DNA from: Streptomyces sp. RPA4-2
GTDB taxonomy: Bacteria > Actinomycetota > Actinomycetes > Streptomycetales > Streptomycetaceae
Length of the DNA: 64,000 bases
Direction of reading: 5' to 3'
Assembly: GCF_012273515.2 (NCBI RefSeq)
Contig: NZ_CP050975.2
Coordinates: 4,092,001-4,156,000, forward strand
The notes under the pieces are model-generated. The model saw only the letters and a program-made list of their open reading frames with translations, did no database searches and was not told the DNA's origin. The translations under genes and the position numbers were made by a program. Of the stretch, positions 61,594-64,000 are shown one piece after another (within the stretch, counting starts at the first letter, position 1; the number at the start of each line of letters is the position of its first letter).

Positions 61594-62751
61594 CTATCCC
61601 CTGGGTTCCTTCGGCAGACCGAGCACGCGCTCGGCGATGATCGTGCGCTGGATCTCGTCCGAGCCGCCGTAGATGGTGTCGGCCCGGCTGAACAGGAACA
61701 GGTGCTGGAACGCGTCGAGTTCGTACGGTGCCGCGGCCGACCAGTCCACCGGGCCGGTCGCCGCCTCCGCTCCCCGCACCTGCACCGCGAGTTCACCGAG
61801 CCGCTGATGCCAGCCGCCCCACAGCAGCTTGGCGACGCTCGGCGCGCCCACGTCGCCCGAACCGCCCAGCGTCCGCAGGGCGTTCCAGCGCATCGTGCGC
61901 AGCTCCGCCCACAGGCGCACCAGCCGGTCGCGGACGACCGGATCACCGGCCGCGCCCGTCGCGACGGCCGTCTCGATCACGCGTCGCAGCTCCGCCGCGA
62001 AGCCGACCTGCTGAGCGAGTGTCGAGACGCCGCGCTCGTGTCCGAGCAGGCTCATCGCCACCCGCCAGCCGTTGCCCTCGCCGCCGACGACGTGCTCGGC
62101 CCGCGCCCGCGCGCCGTCGAAGAACACCTCGTTGAACTCGCTGGTGCCGGTGAGCTGGCGGATCGGGCGGACCTCGACGCGGCCCGGCTGGTCCATCGGG
62201 ACGAGGAGCAGGGACAGGCCGTGGTGCCGCGGGGCGTCCGGCCGGGTGCGGGCCAGGACGAAGCACCAGTCCGCCTCGTGGGCGAGCGAGGTCCAGATCT
62301 TCTGGCCGCTGACGCGGTACGTCCGTGCGGGCGCGGAGCCCTCTTCCCGTACGGCCGTCGTTCTGATGCCCGCGAGGTCGGAACCCGCGCCGGGCTCGCT
62401 GTAGCCCTGGCACCAGAGTTCCTCCCCGCGGGCGATCGGGGGCAGGAAGCGGGCCTTCTGGTCCGCCGTCCCATGGCCGATGAGGGTGGGGGCGAGGAGT
62501 TTCTCGCCGATGTGACCCGAGCGGGCGGGAGCCTTCGAACGGGCGTACTCCTCGGCCCAGACGACCTGCTGGGTCAGGCTCGCGCGCCGGTTCCCGTATC
62601 CGTCCTCGGGCCATCCGAGGCCGATCCAGCCGTCCCGTCCGAGCTCCCGTTCCCAGTCCCGGCGGCCCGGATCACCCACATGGTGCGCCGCCAGCCAGTC
62701 CCGCGCCGTACGCCGGAAGACCTCGTCCCCGGCATCGAATCCGAACTCCAC
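61594..62751 (-). CDS. Acyl-CoA dehydrogenase
   Basis: 385 residues. FRRTARDWLAAH, WIGLGWPEDGYGNRRASLTQQVVWAEEYAR, the flavin-side motif CQGYSEPGAGSDLAGIRTTA, and the C-terminal GGSDEIQRTIIAERVLGLP with the usual Glu-containing loop are present, so unlike the 44032-45222 gene this one looks catalytically complete. It introduces a double bond next to the thioester. GTG start behind GGGAGG. It lies between the SDR and the alcohol dehydrogenase, 36 bp after the former. Confidence 0.94.
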   Translation of the reverse strand: MEFGFDAGDEVFRRTARDWLAAHHVGDPGRRDWERELGRDGWIGLGWPEDGYGNRRASLTQQVVWAEEYARSKAPARSGHIGEKLLAPTLIGHGTADQKARFLPPIARGEELWCQGYSEPGAGSDLAGIRTTAVREEGSAPARTYRVSGQKIWTSLAHEADWCFVLARTRPDAPRHHGLSLLLVPMDQPGRVEVRPIRQLTGTSEFNEVFFDGARARAEHVVGGEGNGWRVAMSLLGHERGVSTLAQQVGFAAELRRVIETAVATGAAGDPVVRDRLVRLWAELRTMRWNALRTLGGSGDVGAPSVAKLLWGGWHQRLGELAVQVRGAEAATGPVDWSAAAPYELDAFQHLFLFSRADTIYGGSDEIQRTIIAERVLGLPKEPRG

Positions 62752-62787
62752 GCGTCGTCCTCCCAGTCGGCCGGCACCACGCCACCC

Positions 62788-63699
62788 TCACGCGTTCGGC
62801 CGCGACTTCTGTGCCGCCGCCCGCGCCATCGCCTCCACCCGCTCCAGCAGCGGCATCGGATCCACCCCCACCGTGCCCGGCAGGAAGTCCGCGATCCGTT
62901 CCGGGGTCCAGGCGCCCTCCGCGTACCCGGCCCGCAGTTCCCGCGGCTGCGCCCACACCGCGATCTTCGGTCCGGCGATCGTGTACACCTGTCCGGTGAT
63001 CCGTTCCTGCCGGGCGCGGTCCGACAGCAGGTAGACCACCAGCGCGGCGACGTCCTCCGGTTCGCCGATCTCCGTCAGTTCCATGGGGACGTTGGCCGAC
63101 ATGCGGGTGCGGGCCACGGGTGCGACCGCGTTCGCCGTCACCCCGTACTTGTGCAGGCCGAGTGCGGCGCTGCGGACCAGCGAGATGATCCCGCCCTTGG
63201 CCGCGCTGTAGTTGGCCTGCGCCACGGAACCCTGGTGGTTGCCGCTGGTGAAGCCGATCAGCGTTCCCGAGCCCTGCGCGCGCATGACGGCCGAGGCCGC
63301 CCGGAAGACCGTGAACGTGCCCTTGAGATGGGTGGCCACGACCGGGTCCCACTCCTGTTCGGACATGTTGAACAGCATCCGCTCGCGCAGGATGCCGGCC
63401 ACGCACACGACGCCGTCGATCCGCCCGTACGCCGTGAGCGCGGCGTCGACGACGTGCTGCCCGCCCGCCATCGTGGAGATGTCGTCGGCCACCGCGACGG
63501 CTTCCCCGCCCGCCGCCTCGATCTCCTTGACCACGGCGTCGGCGACCGAACTCGTCGGCTCGGCGCCCTCGACGGAGACCCCGTAGTCGTTGACGACGAC
63601 GCGCGCCCCCTCACCGGCTGCCGCGAGCGCGACGGCGCGGCCTATGCCGCGCCCCGCTCCCGTCACGGCGACGACCTGGCCTGCCAAGAAGTTCCCCAC
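62788..63699 (-). CDS. SDR-family 3-hydroxyacyl-CoA-type dehydrogenase
   Basis: 303 residues. Motifs: VVAVTGAGRGIGRAVALAAAGEGARVVVNDYGVS, DGVVCVAGILRERMLFNM, GFTSGNHQGSVAQANYSAAKGGII (Ser-Tyr-Lys), NAVAPVARTRM. NDYG at the second strand is typical of the (3R)-hydroxyacyl-CoA dehydrogenase branch related to peroxisomal MFE-2, in contrast to the shorter SDRs in this window. The C-terminal about 50 residues form an extra helical tail. GTG start with GGAAGGGG upstream. First gene of the operon; operator K ends 21 bp upstream. Confidence 0.92.
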   Translation of the reverse strand: MGNFLAGQVVAVTGAGRGIGRAVALAAAGEGARVVVNDYGVSVEGAEPTSSVADAVVKEIEAAGGEAVAVADDISTMAGGQHVVDAALTAYGRIDGVVCVAGILRERMLFNMSEQEWDPVVATHLKGTFTVFRAASAVMRAQGSGTLIGFTSGNHQGSVAQANYSAAKGGIISLVRSAALGLHKYGVTANAVAPVARTRMSANVPMELTEIGEPEDVAALVVYLLSDRARQERITGQVYTIAGPKIAVWAQPRELRAGYAEGAWTPERIADFLPGTVGVDPMPLLERVEAMARAAAQKSRPNA

Positions 63700-63720
63700 G
63701 TCCGGCCCCTTCCCGCAGTT

Positions 63721-63737
63721 TCTGACGGTCCGTTAGA
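63721..63737. promoter_or_regulatory. Regulon operator copy K, TCTGACG-GTC-CGTTAGA
   Basis: Divergent promoter between the SDR operon and the cyclase gene; one mismatch in the right arm. Confidence 0.7.
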
Positions 63738-63748
63738 TTCAACTCGGA

Positions 63749-63765
63749 TTCTACGACCCGTCAGT
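63749..63765. promoter_or_regulatory. Partial regulon operator K2
   Basis: The right arm CGTCAGT is good, the left arm (TTCTACG) keeps only four of seven bases. It lies 28 bp centre to centre from copy K and 30 bp from the cyclase start. Confidence 0.35.
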
Positions 63766-63795
63766 TACCCGGAGACAAGCCCTCGGGGAGGACTC

Positions 63796-64000
63796 ATGTC
63801 ACTGCCGACGCTCCACCCGGCCTTCCACGAGATCGCGAAGCGCGTGAACAACTGGGGGCGCTGGGGTGCCGATGACGAGATCGGGACCCTGAACCTCATC
63901 ACCGACGAGGTGGTGCGCCGGGCCGCGGCGGGGGTCCGCTCGGGCCGCCGCGTCCCCCTCGCGCTCCCCCTCCAGCAGGACGGGGTGCAGACCGGGATGA
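63796..64000 (+). CDS. Cyclase-family protein (kynurenine-formamidase-like), truncated by the window end
   Basis: The first 68 codons are visible: MSLPTLHPAFHEIAKRVNNWGRWG, then DDEIGTLNLITDEVVRRAA, the standard start of the cyclase/formamidase family, metal-dependent hydrolases that open amides or lactones. ATG behind GGGGAGG. It is divergent from the SDR-dehydrogenase-ADH operon and shares operators K and K2. The remaining part is outside the window. Confidence 0.85.
   Translation, partial: MSLPTLHPAFHEIAKRVNNWGRWGADDEIGTLNLITDEVVRRAAAGVRSGRRVPLALPLQQDGVQTGM

Noticed and set aside
23022..63699. A complete sterol degradation cluster
   Set aside because: Acyl-CoA dehydrogenases, Ltp-like proteins and SDRs are reminiscent, but no KshA/KshB, KstD, HsaC-type dioxygenase or Mce transporter is visible, so only the enzyme classes, not the substrate, are claimed.
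1..64000. CRISPR arrays, tRNA/rRNA genes, transposases, phage or att sites
   Set aside because: The tandem repeats seen are contiguous 12-, 15-, 27- and 32-bp units without spacers, and I saw no transposase, integrase or RNA gene.

Overview
The window is high-GC chromosomal DNA from a Streptomyces or very close relative. The diagnostic locus is an AfsK/AfsR/AfsS set: a Ser/Thr kinase with a PQQ-like repeat tail (39209-41530), an AfsR-type SARP/NB-ARC/TPR regulator (30755-33715) and the tiny AfsS with three TDNVHAT repeats (33984-34154). Two XRE/DUF397 pairs, a GOLPH3-like protein, a fused FO synthase (fbiC) and GTG/TTG starts agree with this. I see no rRNA, tRNA, CRISPR array, insertion sequence or phage gene.

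Layout. 1-7 kb: membrane protein (partial), a DacC-type carboxypeptidase with a long disordered cytoplasmic tail, GOLPH3-like protein, XRE regulator and DUF397 protein. 7-9 kb: a divergent pair (unknown alpha/beta-barrel-like protein and SDR). 9-22.9 kb: sodium:solute symporter, degenerate ADP-ribosylglycohydrolase, STAND/TPR ATPase, degenerate L,D-transpeptidase, fbiC, secreted PHP phosphoesterase, and an SDR-SDR-TetR operon. 23-30.5 kb: two operons with LLM oxidoreductases, amidohydrolases, an aldehyde dehydrogenase and an SDR. 30.7-34.2 kb: afsR-afsS. 34.4-38.5 kb: FadD, divergent from thiolase-like/DUF35/enoyl-CoA hydratase. 38.5-43.3 kb: secreted protein, afsK, VOC protein, TetR. 43.5-46.5 kb: acyl-CoA dehydrogenase plus Ddn-like protein, divergent from a second thiolase-like protein. 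46.5-50.4 kb: DUF397/XRE, PNPOx-like protein, two acetyltransferases. 50.5-57 kb: DUF35-DoxX, flavoprotein, NDP-forming acyl-CoA synthetase, enoyl-CoA hydratase, flavin reductase. 57-60.5 kb: secreted protein, MFS transporter, DJ-1/AraC regulator. 60.5-64 kb: SDR, acyl-CoA dehydrogenase and alcohol dehydrogenase, divergent from a cyclase-family gene cut by the window end.

The most interesting observation is a repeated inverted-repeat operator, TCTGACG-N3-CGTCAGA. Thirteen good copies lie in nine intergenic regions, and essentially only in front of the CoA-ester/F420-type catabolic genes. Those genes are scattered over 56 kb and interleaved with the conserved afs and housekeeping genes. The sites define one dispersed regulon: acyl-CoA synthetases, acyl-CoA dehydrogenases, hydratases, thiolase-like/DUF35 pairs, LLM oxidoreductases, amidohydrolases, SDRs, flavin reductase, DoxX and cyclase. 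The TetR gene at 42671, which carries a degenerate copy over its own start codon, is the best local candidate regulator. The substrate is unknown. The enzyme classes resemble actinobacterial sterol/terpenoid side-chain catabolism, but no ring-cleavage enzyme is visible.
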